Source of the DNA: Effrenium voratum
Taxonomy: Eukaryota > Sar > Dinophyceae > Suessiales > Symbiodiniaceae
NCBI GenBank assembly: GCA_963377175.1
Contig: CAUJNA010001250.1
Location: forward strand, 1-64,000
Direction: 5' to 3'
Length of the DNA: 64,000 bases
The position numbers and the translations under genes were made by a program. Position 1 is the first letter of the stretch; the number at the start of each line of letters is the position of its first letter. This document shows positions 40,620 to 51,704 of this stretch, piece by piece. The notes beneath the pieces were generated by a model, which searched no databases, had not been told where the DNA came from, and saw only the letters and a list, made by a program, of their open reading frames with translations.

Positions 40620-43619
40620 GGCTGGTAAATTGCCCAGATCTGCAACCCCTACAGGCAGTGGCTGTCACCGTCGCCACGTGAAGGCTTGAGCTGAACGGCT
40701 GCACACTGTTGTCCCCTTGGCCACAAAGTACACACGGGCGTTTCAGCCACGGGGCAGACTTATTGAGGAGTGCTGTAGCTGATTCAAGGTGCCCCTCATG
40801 CCGCAGCTCCGGAGGGGAGATCGACATGGTAGGTAGAGGCGGGAGCGGTTGTATATTTATTCCCAAGCTAACTGCAGCGTGAGGGGCATGACGCATCCAT
40901 TCAATTTCAATATCGATATGGCGGAGTGCGATAACCCCTGCGAAGAACCCGTTGGGAAAATATTTACTGCTGAGTCCACATCCACAAGCGCACAGCGATT
41001 CGCGAGTCCAATGGCGCCGAAGTAAAAACCACGTGTCACTTTCGTCATCCAGAGCCCATTTAAGCACTGCCTGACGAACATTTGGCAGAACAACCTTGTG
41101 AGGTAAGCCGTGAAGAGAAGTGAGAAAGGAAATATCAGAGCGATCTTTCCACGCGGCTGTGGCCATGCGCCTAGTAAGGAAGCCGACCGCAGTGACCTCT
41201 TCTAGTGTGTCAAGATATTTGACAAGGTGGGCTTTCATAGCAGTGGCAACAGATTTGCCATTGGGACAGGAATTCCACACCTGTCTCAGGCCAGGAAATA
41301 GGCGCAGCACGCATCCAAGCTGCTGTACAATAGCAGGTGGCAGCCGTGAGAGGGCAGTCTCCCATGACACATGATTTGGGGCAAGCAAACGAAGCGAGAC
41401 CAATGGCGGCCTTAACGGCAAGATGCTCTGGAGCGACAATGGGCGCAATGCGTAGATAGCGCAACACTTCAGGCAGCGCGCGCATGTCAATCCAGGCTCT
41501 AGCTGGGTAGAGAGCGCGTGACAACATGCGCCGATGTCGGTGCATGGCTTCTTTAGTAGGCCATTGCACGCTATAAGCGTAAGCGTAAGTGGACTGAAGA
41601 TAAAAGGCACAAAACATGCCTCGTTCCCTAACTGAGAGATTGAGGCGCCGCATGATTCTGAGTCGAGCATCACAAGTAGCCTGCGGCTTAGCATCAATTT
41701 TGACCTCAGGCAGGGTAACTCCAAACGCATGCGCCTGGCCATGCAAGGGGAGGCCTAGCATGACGGCCTCAGAGGCACCCCAGGGCGTATCATCAGCGGC
41801 GCATAGCTCAGCACAGTCAATGGAACGGGAGCTCAAGAGATGAGTCTTGCATTTGCATTTGCACTCGACGGTAAGCATATGCTGCCAGATTTCTTGTAAC
41901 CGAGGGTGGCCGCTGCAGAAGTCAGGCACGTCATTGCGGGAAAGATAAGCTCGGCGCGAAGCACATCCAAGCACAACATCCCCACCATCAGGAAGAGCCT
42001 CAATTGCTCGGCGGAGCGACGGGCCACCAGTGGTAATAGGCGTCTGATCAGCGATAGGCTGGGTGGGACCCACACTATCAACTGACCAAGCGGCGATACA
42101 ATGGTGCGCGAGGACCTGAAACCCAGCCAAGCAGGCGGACGTAAAGGCCCGTTGAGCCTCAGCCAGCCAGCTCACTCCTTCTCCACACGTAGCATTGTCA
42201 TCCATGTATCCTTTGACACTGATGACCCGCGGGATTTTATTTAGGTTGACGTACACAGGGTCCATAGCAACACAGAAAAGAAGCACCGACACAGCACGCC
42301 CCATATCAACCCCTTGCCTAACCGGAAGAGGGGGTCTATAATACCGCCCAACTCGATGGCGCACGGATCGACCAAACAGGACGTATGTGGCACACTGATA
42401 TGCCCAGGCTGGCATTCCCAGGTGCTGTAAGACAAGTAGGATCCAGTGCGGGTTGACACGCTCGAATGCTTTAGCAAGATCAGAAAGTAGAACAAAACAA
42501 GAGGCAGAACGATCTTGCAAGTAAGACTGCATGTCAAGGAAGTTGCCCTGAGGTTCCCTAAAAATGTTGATGAGTGTTTGGCTAGGGTGCAGGGAGTCCC
42601 TAAGGGCAGTATACAATTTAACATATACGGCCTGATCGATGATACGATCAGCAGTGTTCGGCAACCCTAATGGCCGGAAGTTGTCTGCATAGGGTCCTGC
42701 GTCAGCCTTAGGAATAAATACGAGCGCTTGAACTGGGGGGGGAGCCTGCAGGTTTATGTACGAGGACTCGTGAAGCGGAAAGGGGCGCGGCACGGTAAGC
42801 AGCATAGGGTAGTCCGTCCAGACCCGGGGCACTGTCTGGCGACCGTACGACAGAATTCGTTATGTCGTCAGCGTTGGGTGGATCACAGTGCCGCAATAGA
42901 GCTGGCTTGTAATTTGCTAGGAGAGTGTCCCATTGATCATCCCAGGAAACTGGATTGTCCTGCCAGAAAGCACGTGTCGATCGCATAGCTTCATCAACTG
43001 CGGCAGTATTATTGCATTGCCGCCCGGTTTTGTCCAGAACGATGCCACTGGTACGGGCGATGCGTGGAGCAGCAGCTCGACAGCGATCCCATACATGCGC
43101 CTGTCCATGCGCCGCAGCAACCCGAGCCGTATCGTGAACAATACACGGATGAGCAAGGGCAAGGAGGCGGCTAGCCTCATATGCATTTAGTAAAGCTTCA
43201 GCCATTACTCTAGGGAGAAGATAAGCCTGATTATTGATACGGAGGGAGGACAAGGTGAAGGGCAATGCCACAAAAGAGCACAGACTTTGCATGGTCTGAA
43301 AAGGGATATGCACGGGTCCACCTGTGGTACGTCGTAAGGCTCTTCGAATGAGGCAATGGGCAGGTAGCGTTTGACGAGGCGTAGGCTGCTCACGCCACCA
43401 CGTCCGTACGGAGGCTTTGAAATCGGTGAGGCAAGAAGATGATTGAACACGACGGATGAGCTTGGAGTATTGTTCATCTTGTGCCGCTCCGCCAAGGCGG
43501 TGAACAAGGCACTCAGTAGGCACAGCTTGCATGGGAGAGTCCCCAGGGGCTTGAGGCAACCCGAAGAACACCCCTGAGCGCTCCATGTTGACTTGGTCGA
43601 GTGGCAGGCCACCGCACAT
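40582..43619 (-). pseudogene. LINE B reverse transcriptase and C-terminal zinc region
   Basis: Three overlapping frames (43619-42708, 42832-41210 and 41742-40582). The first has the finger motif SPDSAPGLDGLPYAAYRA. The second has VFIPKADAG, motif A LLSDLAKAFERV, motif B VRQGVDMGRAVSVLL and motif C KGYMDDNAT (YMDD-type). The third has paired cysteines (SLCACGCG; CVLCGQGDN followed by CRGC) likely to bind zinc. The RT core is well preserved inside one frame; the shifts lie on each side of it. No RNase H motif is present. Confidence 0.85.
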
Positions 43620-44222
43620 GACATGCTACAATAGCACTCTCGTTGTCGAGCATAGGGTGCCGAAAGAGTAGATAATCAAGCGCAGATCCGATTCCGCTAC
43701 TTAAAAAAGTAACGATCCGTGGAGAGACAAAGGAGAAATGGCCTACGATTTCTTTCCAGGCAGAGGTGGCTGGTAATTGGTTAAAGTCTCCACCAAGGAC
43801 AATACTCGAGTCAGTAAGTGTCCCGAGGTGAGAGGCAAGACGCGAGCCAATTTCTTTTGTCCTCGCAGGATGGACATACACATTTACCACGCGCTGCTGC
43901 GCACCGTGCTTTTCGTAGAGCGCATCTTGGAGGAATCCGGGGATAACTTCAGTGTGTTCAACCTGCACCCATCCTAGGGGCGGGAGAATGCACACGCCAC
44001 CGCTACCAACTTGATCAGACGGAACATTGCTGACTGCAACATGAATGTGTGGATGGGCAGTGGTAAGGATCGCAGGCTGGGCTGCAGTCCAATTGGTTTC
44101 CTGGAGCAAAGTAAACCCTTTAACGCGCCCCACACATATGTGCGCAAGTTTATCCTGGTGATTGGAAAGGGCAGCAAGGCTCGTGACGTTCCACGTACAG
44201 ACATGGAGATTTGAGGGGCACG
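43513..44222 (-). pseudogene. LINE B apurinic-type endonuclease
   Basis: Begins at LHVCTWNVTSLAAL (about 44205, one frame), then continues in the 44133 frame with GFTLLQETNW (metal-binding Glu), VVNVYVHPA, IVLGGDFNQLP (Asp/Asn pair) and SALDYLLF. It keeps the Glu that LINE A lacks. One frameshift lies near 44130. Confidence 0.8.
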
Positions 44223-46016
44223 CTTGTGTGTATACGGCAAGCCGCCGTTGGATAGCGAGAGCCCCCAGCCTGGCCCAAGAGTCGGCATGGTATTGGAAAA
44301 GGTCAAGCCCGTGATACGCAGTTTGAACTCAGCAGCAGTGAAATCAACAGGGAGATCACAGAGGTAAGAAAAACAATTGAGACTGCGTACTCGAAAAAAG
44401 GAGCGAGATTGGGTTTGACCTGCATGGAGCATCTGCCAAGCTAATCGCATAGCCTGCATGAGATTACTCATTGGAATGGCTTTGATCTGCGGAGGTAGCC
44501 ATCGTACCTCGATGTGATCATCAGCCCCAATCATGTTTACAAAGAGGGGCTCTCGTAACGTTCCCAAGATCACAGCCAGGAAAGGCAATGGAAGGAACGA
44601 GATTGCACACGAGAGCAAAGCACAAAGGTTCCTGATCACAAAAGAAAATGACAGGAGCCCGGTCATGTGCAGCAGTTCCTGCTGCACAGGAGCAGTGGTA
44701 GCCCGCAGATACCACACCGTAGGGAGCCAACCAGATGCGCAAGGAAAAGCAAGGAGGATGCCGGCAGCATCAACGGCTTGCGCGGAGAAGGCTGCAATGT
44801 GGTAATGCAGGTCGCTTGGCCGATACGCGTGCTGAGGTGGGGGCGCGGTTCTTGTGCCCAGCGCGCGACCAATGGCAGCAAGACAATCATAATGCGTGAT
44901 GTCGCCAAGCTGCCAAGCGATAGCCCCCCTATGGGTATACCCAAGACCACAGATGGCAGGGTTTGTTAGCCCGGCATGACGGGCACGATTGGCAGGGAGT
45001 AGCTGGAGTAACAAGCCCTGATCGAGCTGAGCGGCTGCCTGTATCAACGATTGGGGCATGTCCTGTCGTCGCAAAGTGGGCGTGTGTTTCCTGCGCAATT
45101 CTTCAAGAAAACTCCCAAATGGCAGTGTGGCATAGTGGGACCAGTAGACACGCAGACAGCGCCCAGGTGAAAAAGTGACAATGACAGTCCAAGAAGTGGG
45201 AGGGACGCAGCCTGCCGCATGGACGGTGACAGAGTCCCCGCAATCACCTACGAGGAGGACGCAAGATTTAGCAGCCGGCGCGGTTTGACTAATTCCAGCA
45301 AGATTGGGTGAGTCGGGGTCGCATATGCCTAGGGTGTCAAGGAGGCCGAGCAGCCCAAGCTGTGAAAAGATAGGCTCTTCACCTGCACATAAGGATTGAA
45401 GGGTGTGGTCAGTATGCGGGGAGCATTGGGCAATGCGCAGAATGCTAGGGTCACTGGAAAAGTACGCAAGGACAGAGCGGGGCTCAGTCAAGACAGGCAT
45501 GGGGTCAGCATAAATTGCAGAGGGCGCGGGAGCAGTGCCGAGAATTTTAGGCCTGACCAAAGGCAGGGCACGCAACACATGCCAATAGTCTTCACTGCTA
45601 AATGGTAACCCAGTGGGAAAGGGATCAGCGCAACAATACCCCAACAGACTCTTGTCGATGGAACCAATGACCTGTTGCCTAATACCCGCGTATTTAGATA
45701 GGAGGATGGATGGAGAGCACGGCCGCCAGATTTGCGGTTCGACCTCTCCGCTCTTGAGACGACCGAGGTAGTGTTTTCCTCCCAAGGCAGTAACCACAGC
45801 ACTGGGCTTGAAGTAGTTTCCTATGAGGTCGTGCATGAGCCGATCAGGGATATTGACATCATGCATAGAATCTTCACCGAAACTAGTAAGCTCAGCATCG
45901 ACAACCTTTTCGGCAAGCAAGGGAAGCCTGAAAGGAAGTGCGAGTCTCGGGTGGTCAAGATAGTCAGTAAGAATCTCGGCAGCAGCCTCTTGAGCTGCGC
46001 GACTGGAGCCCCCCAT
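43974..46016 (-). CDS. LINE B middle region: DNMT C-terminus plus unknown
   Basis: A 680-codon frame. Residues 1-75 complete the methyltransferase (RLMHDLIGNYFKPSAV, motif X). Residues 80-600 have no recognised domain; the frame's end reads through the start of the endonuclease in the wrong phase. It shows no ubiquitin-like domain comparable to LINE A. Confidence 0.5.
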   Translation of the reverse strand: MGGSSRAAQEAAAEILTDYLDHPRLALPFRLPLLAEKVVDAELTSFGEDSMHDVNIPDRLMHDLIGNYFKPSAVVTALGGKHYLGRLKSGEVEPQIWRPCSPSILLSKYAGIRQQVIGSIDKSLLGYCCADPFPTGLPFSSEDYWHVLRALPLVRPKILGTAPAPSAIYADPMPVLTEPRSVLAYFSSDPSILRIAQCSPHTDHTLQSLCAGEEPIFSQLGLLGLLDTLGICDPDSPNLAGISQTAPAAKSCVLLVGDCGDSVTVHAAGCVPPTSWTVIVTFSPGRCLRVYWSHYATLPFGSFLEELRRKHTPTLRRQDMPQSLIQAAAQLDQGLLLQLLPANRARHAGLTNPAICGLGYTHRGAIAWQLGDITHYDCLAAIGRALGTRTAPPPQHAYRPSDLHYHIAAFSAQAVDAAGILLAFPCASGWLPTVWYLRATTAPVQQELLHMTGLLSFSFVIRNLCALLSCAISFLPLPFLAVILGTLREPLFVNMIGADDHIEVRWLPPQIKAIPMSNLMQAMRLAWQMLHAGQTQSRSFFRVRSLNCFSYLCDLPVDFTAAEFKLRITGLTFSNTMPTLGPGWGLSLSNGGLPYTHKRAPQISMSVRGTSRALLPFPITRINLRTYVWGALKGLLCSRKPIGLQPSLRSLPLPIHTFMLQSAMFRLIKLVAVACAFSRP

Positions 46017-47286
46017 TGAATGATAGCCTGAAGAGCACGAACGGCATTAGATGGAAGAAATTCAGCCCACGGGAGATCAGGCCAGCCCTGCTTCCAAAAT
46101 ACGCAATATGGTAAAGGAGGTGCCGAGGGTGATATGCGCTCGTGGTGAATCTGATATGGCCACATGGCGTAATCCCCCTGGTTCTCAGCCATGGTGGCAT
46201 GGGAGGAGTAGCTGGTTTGTGTCTAGGCTTGGGCAACATCCATCCATGCTGCCACGGTTCGGCTTGCCTAGACGGCAAGATGAAGGAGGTATTACTGACA
46301 AAGAAGTACCTATTCCTCGAAACTGCAGACCAAGTGGCAGTATTGATACGGTGGATACACGAGTCAGGCACACCGGAAGTATCCTGTATGTACTGCCGAA
46401 AGTGAGATGCCATGCTGCCGGCATTTTCAAGCATAGGGACAACACGATGCGCAACGCCAAGCTCCTGGAATGCATACATCACAATGTATACAACATGGTA
46501 ATGAACGCTCCGAGCGCCGGTGATGCCGAGTTTACCACCGCCACGTCCGATCCTGGTATTGTCCTGACAGGGTGATCCCGCGCCAAAGAAAATGAGCGCA
46601 TCTTCAGGGAGCAGGGCGAGAAACTCTCTCAAGGCAGCAAAGTGTTGATGGGCAACCTCCCACACGTCAGCGAGGTATCGCACAGGAATCTTATTCCTAG
46701 CCTTAACCCACACTTTGGGATCTTGATGGTAACCATGAACCGCAGAAATGACAGCACGAATGTCAGGATCAAGCTCGGCAATCAATGATGCAGTTGGAGT
46801 TCCAATTTCGGCTGCAAGAGTGTCAGCGAAGCTCCCACTGCCGTCGAAGAAGCTTATGATACCATAGGGTCGCGAGGGCCCACTCACGCTATGCCTAAGC
46901 CGAGTGCGTCGTCGCCCCTGTAAGCATTCAATGCCAATAGTGTCAGGGTTGCAAAAGACCGCACCGACAATATAGGGCAAGAGGTTCTCGACCTCACTGC
47001 TGCTGATGCGCGTGATACCACGATTTGGATGATATACAACACCAAGGGTGCCTTCAATGGCTTCAAGGAGAAGCGGATTATCATCGTGCACAACAATGAG
47101 CCCAGTAAGGCGGAGCCGGACACGAGCAACAGGAGCATGAAGATCGAGACACTTACCAAGAGCTGCAACGAGTGCTTTGGCGATAGCTGGGTCAGAGGAA
47201 ACAGCGACAATGTTGAGCGGATGCGTGAGCCGTTCACCCGGGGGATCAGGCAGGGCGAGCCAGGTAGTGTCAACGAGCGGATTCAC
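45795..47286 (-). pseudogene. LINE B DNMT3-like C5 methyltransferase (one frameshift)
   Basis: The frame 47286-45964 contains motif I IISFFDGSGSFADTL (143-157), motif IV FGAGSPCQDNT (234-244, catalytic Cys 240), motif VI PMLENAGSM (284-292), motif VIII AVSRNRYFFV (321-330) and PPWLRTRG with YHPRHLLY, phrases typical of the DNMT3 C-terminus. A shift near 46020 continues in the 46016 frame to GNYFKP. FFDG, GSPC and YHPRHLLY point to DNMT3 rather than the DNMT1/DNMT5 type of LINE A. DNMT3 enzymes methylate DNA de novo. Residues 1-140 are unrecognised. The core motifs are intact apart from the single frameshift. Confidence 0.85.
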
Positions 47287-47350
47287 AGGGGTTCTCTTTG
47301 GATAAATGCGCTGTTTGCCAATCCGAGGCCAGTGAGTTGGCGCGCATACC

Positions 47351-48466
47351 CTAGCGGAAGGAGTGAAATAAGGGTAGCGAGCATGTCAAACACACTTTGG
47401 TCAGCGAGATGGGGATACTATGAGTGGCTTCAGCTACAACTTTTGGAGTGAGCGATGCATCACAGTGGCCAACAGCAACCTCAGCAGCAATAGCCTCGAG
47501 AAGGACTTGCCTAGGATGATCACTGCTATCAGTGAGCCGCCAAGCGCCGAAGGCAAGGATGCGAAGGGCGACATACAGCGTTCGCAGGTCAAGCTGTTCT
47601 TTCCCTCGATTGCATGGGACATCAAGAGCTGGAATAGCGGTATCAAGTGTGACAGTGTCGTCGAGGAGGCGGGCTGGTGCGCTGTCGTTAGCAGCAGGTA
47701 CACATTCCGAGTTGATTTGGTTTTCAAGGAAGGTGATGTCAATATCCTGCGTTGCGAAGCCAGGAAGCAATTCCTGAATTAGACCAATAACTCCATAGAC
47801 ATAGAGCATACCACCTTGATGCCAACCAATGTGAACGGTGGATGAGTCATGAAAGAGAGCAACGCGATCAGACCCTTCAACCGAAATGCGGCACATTATT
47901 AGCTGGTCAGGCAGGATATCGTCAATTGAGTACAGTGTGCGTCGTGTCCAGCGCATTTCTGTGTCATAGGGGACGTGCATTTGCGCAAAGATTTCCTCCT
48001 GAATTCCCTCAGCGCTGCATGGCAGCGCAAGGACTTGACATGGAGATTCCAGGAGGAGAGCTTGAACATTAATGCGATGAGTACCACATAGGTTGACACA
48101 TCGAGCATTGAGACACAGCCTCTGAAACTGAGAGATGTTCTCGGGATCGGGAACCACAACGACAGGCATTCGTGACCCAGAGATAGAGCCATCAAGTTGC
48201 CCGAATCGTTCCCAATGTCCAGTGGGAGTCTCAAGCGTGCTGCGCTTGGTTTTTCGCATTCCGAGGTCACTGAGCGATTGAGGCCAGCGGAGAGTGCCTC
48301 CAGAGCCGTTAATATCGACCTGATGAGGTCCCTTGGCAAGTAAGTCTTCAGCATATGCACGTGGGACATCAAACCATAATGCTGTGTAGTGATGCTGTGA
48401 GGATGCATCTTGCACAGTAACGGTACGATAACGCCGGCCGCCTGTGTAAGTACATAACCATTCCAA
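47351..48466 (-). CDS. LINE B Gag-like region, unknown
   Basis: A 371-codon frame between the N-terminal region and the methyltransferase. No motif is recognised. Frame overlaps on both sides show it is part of one broken polyprotein. Confidence 0.45.
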   Translation of the reverse strand: MEWLCTYTGGRRYRTVTVQDASSQHHYTALWFDVPRAYAEDLLAKGPHQVDINGSGGTLRWPQSLSDLGMRKTKRSTLETPTGHWERFGQLDGSISGSRMPVVVVPDPENISQFQRLCLNARCVNLCGTHRINVQALLLESPCQVLALPCSAEGIQEEIFAQMHVPYDTEMRWTRRTLYSIDDILPDQLIMCRISVEGSDRVALFHDSSTVHIGWHQGGMLYVYGVIGLIQELLPGFATQDIDITFLENQINSECVPAANDSAPARLLDDTVTLDTAIPALDVPCNRGKEQLDLRTLYVALRILAFGAWRLTDSSDHPRQVLLEAIAAEVAVGHCDASLTPKVVAEATHSIPISLTKVCLTCSLPLFHSFR

Positions 48467-48608
48467 GCTGGTGAAGCTGGTGTAGAGGTCTCAAAAACAT
48501 GACAACCAGCTTCAGGGGATATATGAATTTCTGCGTGAACAAGGCATTGCTGCTGCGCCATTTTTCGGATACCTTGCTGCACAAATATTACCTGAATCAT
48601 TTGAGTCG

Positions 48609-50343
48609 CTAAGATTGCTTGCCAGCGAGCATGGGGTATTCTTTCCCAGTAATTGCCAAGACGGAGTATATCGCCTTTTGTTCTCTGAACATTATGCACA
48701 ACTTACTCATCCTGGCATCACTGTTGAGGCTACTCTCCAGTTTTCCTACCATGAGCCTACGCCGGCCTACAACAAAGATAACTAGATCCTGCATAAGCTC
48801 ATTGTGGTCACTGCCAAGATACGCCTGGTGAAGACTGACAGCGCAGGCTGCATTGGTGTTGGAAAGAGTACTGGCGAGTTGATCAACCCACGCATTGGTA
48901 TCACTCTGGCATGCATGGCTGCCGTGGCTAAGGTAGCTGACAACGTTGGAATTTCGTCTATCTCCATAGACTTGGAGACCGAAGGGATTGTTTGTATCAG
49001 CATTAAAGCCATTACGAATGGGCAAACAGAGATCAAGAGATGAGGTATCAAATGTCTTGGGAATCGCAGTGACAAGGTTCCAGTCGCGAGAGAGATTCCC
49101 AATACGAATACGCTCATCCGATGTCTGTTGAAGTCCGAAGGCAACCGTATGATGCGTCCTCTTACCAACTTTTACCAGGCCAACGTGGCAAGCATGTCTG
49201 ATACGCTTGGTGAGATGAGGGTAGTACTCAGAAATTCCCCTTGCGAGAACTGGCACAGCTGAGTGATTGCTATAGTGTTGGAGGCAGAATGTGGGAATGT
49301 GTGCATTTACAAGTTTAATCAGGGGCCCGAAGTGTTTGCCAAGAACGATAGCCAGACAACAGGGATTTTGTTGTCGGTACTTAATGGCAAAACTCACATC
49401 CTGGGCGTGCGTAGTGAGGATCCAAAAGTTATTAGGAAGTTTACCTCTGATGGAGCTGGGCGTGGCGGCAAAGACAAAAACATGGTCAACTGAGAGCACC
49501 TTTGGACTGGAAGAAATGCATTTGAGCGCTTCACGAAAAGCCTCTTCTTTAGCGGTATCGGTCCAATGCTCATACTCAAGGGACAATGATTGTCCAAATG
49601 CCGTCTGCCATTCATCATCATCTAGGCTGACTTCCGTGGGAGTATCCACCAGGTCTTCACTTTTGTTGCAATGACCACTCACCTGATTTATAGGCTCAGC
49701 AGCACACGAAGCAATATCTGAATCCAATATAGTATGTGCAGTCTCCAGGACTGCAGCACACGTGGATTCATCCATAGGCGTGGCAATTTTCTGCCTAGAC
49801 ATATCATGGGGTGGGGTCATACCAGAACTATATGAAGCAATGGGATCATCAACACTCATTCCGGTAGTTTCCTTAGCTTTGTGTAGGCCCTGATCTTGGC
49901 TGGCAAGGGTGTGAAAGGCAGTCCCATAATATGAAGTCTTTTGAGTGATCTTAGGTTCTGGCACGGAATAAGTAAGCTCATCATCACTGTCAGGAACAGG
50001 TATGGCGATACCAGAAGAAGCAGGTAGGGTACTGGGAGCACCACTAACCTTCTTCACTGGGTCAGCATGAGATGCCACAGGCGAGAAAAACTTCTTGATT
50101 TTGTTTTTTGGGGAGGTGCAAAATAGTAGAAGGCTTTCGGAGCTGACGAGTCTTATCAAATGCCTCACTCTTCTTCTCTTTCCAATTTGGGACTTTATTC
50201 ACTGAAGACGAAGTCTTCATCCGAGCATTTGCAGGATCCGGGGAGGCGCAGGCTGCTGAATCACTCTTGCCAAATCTATGCTCTGCCTTGGGTTTCTTAA
50301 GGCAATGCTTCTCCACAGATCTCTTAAGACTCATTTTCGTCAA
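48609..50343 (-). pseudogene. LINE B N-terminal region
   Basis: Begins MTKMSLKRSVEKHC at 50343 in one frame, then shifts inside an A-rich run near 50105 into a 519-codon frame. The first ~80 residues are Lys-rich. At the shift the sequence reads NKIKKFFSPV, an I-x-x-F-F pattern resembling a degenerate PCNA-interacting (PIP) box. A Ser/Asp-rich stretch follows, and then an unrecognised globular part. Probably the element's ORF1/Gag-type moiety. Confidence 0.45.
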
Positions 50344-50734
50344 GATCTGCTCCTTGTGTATTCATTTTCCAGGTCCAGGTGTTTTCAAGGGAAACAAAAG
50401 GTTGTTCCTGAAAGAGCAAGGAGACACAAGCCTGACCTCATCTAGGTGGGCGGGGCCCACACTGGGCAAGAGCAGAACCGACCGAACAATCCGGGAATGG
50501 CAAGGGGTCCCAAAAGACCCAACCCTACCTAGGTAGGCGGGGCCCACACTAGGCAGAGAGGGGATCACAGCAACCCCAGTTTCGGCCAAAAAGGTGGAAA
50601 CTTTGCACACAATATGAAAGACCACAAGTAGTAAGGAAAGAAGGCCTGTACCAACCATTTAAATTTCGGATTTGGGTCCCAAACCCGCAAAACAGCCAAA
50701 TTCTTCAACCAGCTGAACGTTTTTTCGATGTCAC
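50344..50734 (-). promoter_or_regulatory. LINE B 5' leader with repeated GC-rich box
   Basis: Two 27-bp boxes at 50442-50468 and 50529-50555 (ctaggtgggcggggcccaca type), 87 bp apart, lie just upstream of the first ATG of LINE B. Tandem motifs in a LINE 5' end often form the internal promoter; that role is inferred. Confidence 0.5.
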
Positions 50735-51375
50735 TCTTTGTCACCGCTCCGTTTTTGGTGCAAAAAGCGCTGAAAACGGCGAACTCCGAAAAGTGCGTTT
50801 TTTCGTGCCCGGCGTCGAAAGGGGTCCAAATTCACTCGTTTTCCTCCGAAAACCGGTTCCAGGCGTTCGCCGTGCTCCGAAATCCGTTTTCTGGCCGAAA
50901 AGCCTGCGAATTCCAGCCCGCTGAACTTGTCACCGCATGTCACCGCTTCGTCACCGCTCGCTTTTTGGGTGCAAAAATGCGCAAAACCGGGCCCAGTTCT
51001 CTCCGCAGGGTTTTTCGCGGCCCGGCAGCCCGCCGAGGTTCTCCCACATAACACGTCAGTCAGCCGAGGATGTCACCGGTATCTAACACGTCAGCCCGCC
51101 GAGGTACCGGGGAGGAATCGAACCTCCCAAACGTCGCTCCGAAGACCAACGCCTAAGCCATCTCACCATCGGCTCTCGTTACCGTCCCAAAACGGCGCTT
51201 TTTGGCCCAAAAACGCTCTCACCGCGATGTCACCGCTTCGTCACCGCTCTCTTTGGGGCCGAAAAGTGCGCAAAAGGCTTGGAAAAGCGAAACCAGCTCC
51301 GCGGCTTCGGTCTAAGAGCCAAAATTCTCTCCACCGAAGTCGGAAATCCGACCTCGCTCCATACCGAAGTCGGAT
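50735..51375. repeat. PLV terminal block with GTCACCGCT repeats, copy 2
   Basis: Same ordered blocks as at 16428-17160: 'ttggtgcaaaaagcgct', runs of GTCACCGCT (50930-50962, 51218-51250), 'aagtgcgcaaaag', then 'gctccgcggcttcggtcta' (51297) and 'gtcggaaatccgac' (51338). Because PLV copy 2 is reversed relative to copy 1, this block marks the opposite end of the element. Confidence 0.85.
51100..51170 (-). tRNA. tRNA-like sequence (probable pseudo-tRNA)
   Basis: On the minus strand TGGCTTAGGCG (51160-51150) fits the A box and GGTTCGATTCC (51124-51114) fits the B box of the RNA polymerase III tRNA promoter, with normal spacing. The T arm (GGAGG/CCTCC around a TTCGATT loop) pairs well. An acceptor stem cannot be formed, and the anticodon arm closes as a TTCG tetraloop instead of a 7-nt loop. 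It is therefore tRNA-derived or SINE-like rather than a working tRNA. Confidence 0.5.
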
Positions 51376-51429
51376 TGGGGCCTGGTCCGGGCCTGGTGCG
51401 GGCCTGGTGTACTGGGCTATCTGCGCGCT

Positions 51430-51704
51430 CTGCCCCGCCAGGCGCCCCGACAGGCCATATATGCCGATCCTCCCTACATCTTCCCAGGCCGCAGCATGAA
51501 CTACTATGGCACGAGGAGGCGGGGGCATGACCTGGCCTTCCACTCGGAGCTCCGAGACGCGCTCTTCGCAAGCGGCCTGCCCTTTGTCCTGAGCATAAAC
51601 GACGTGCCTGAAGCCTGGGAGCTCTACAGTAGGGCCGGCTCCATCACAAGGCTGTGCTCTGGCAAGAACGGCTCCAAGCCAGAGCTGCTGGTAGTGCACC
51701 GGGG
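51430..51704 (+). pseudogene. Dam-like N6-adenine methyltransferase, C-terminal half
   Basis: The frame reads QAIYADPPYIFPGRSMNYYG with the catalytic DPPY at 51466-51477, then AFHSELRDALFASGLPFVLS, NDVPEAWELY and KPELLVVHRG. These are characteristic of the C-terminal half of D12-class (Dam) adenine methyltransferases. No N-terminal half precedes it; that half lies on the other strand at 52244-51800. After VVHRG the frame runs into the palindromic repeats. Confidence 0.8.

Larger units (their letters stand above)
40582..50700 (-). mobile_element. LINE B: DNMT3-like-methyltransferase-bearing non-LTR retrotransposon
   Basis: A chain of overlapping minus-strand frames from 50343 to 40582: N-terminal basic/acidic region, Gag-like region, DNMT3-like methyltransferase (46866-45795), a long region of unknown function, endonuclease (44222-43513), RT and C-terminal zinc-type region. 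No RNase H was seen, unlike LINE A, and the RT motifs differ, so the two LINEs are from separate lineages. At least seven frame changes show the copy is inactive. The 5' leader (50344-50700) has tandem motifs. Its 3' end directly abuts LINE A sequence. Confidence 0.85.
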
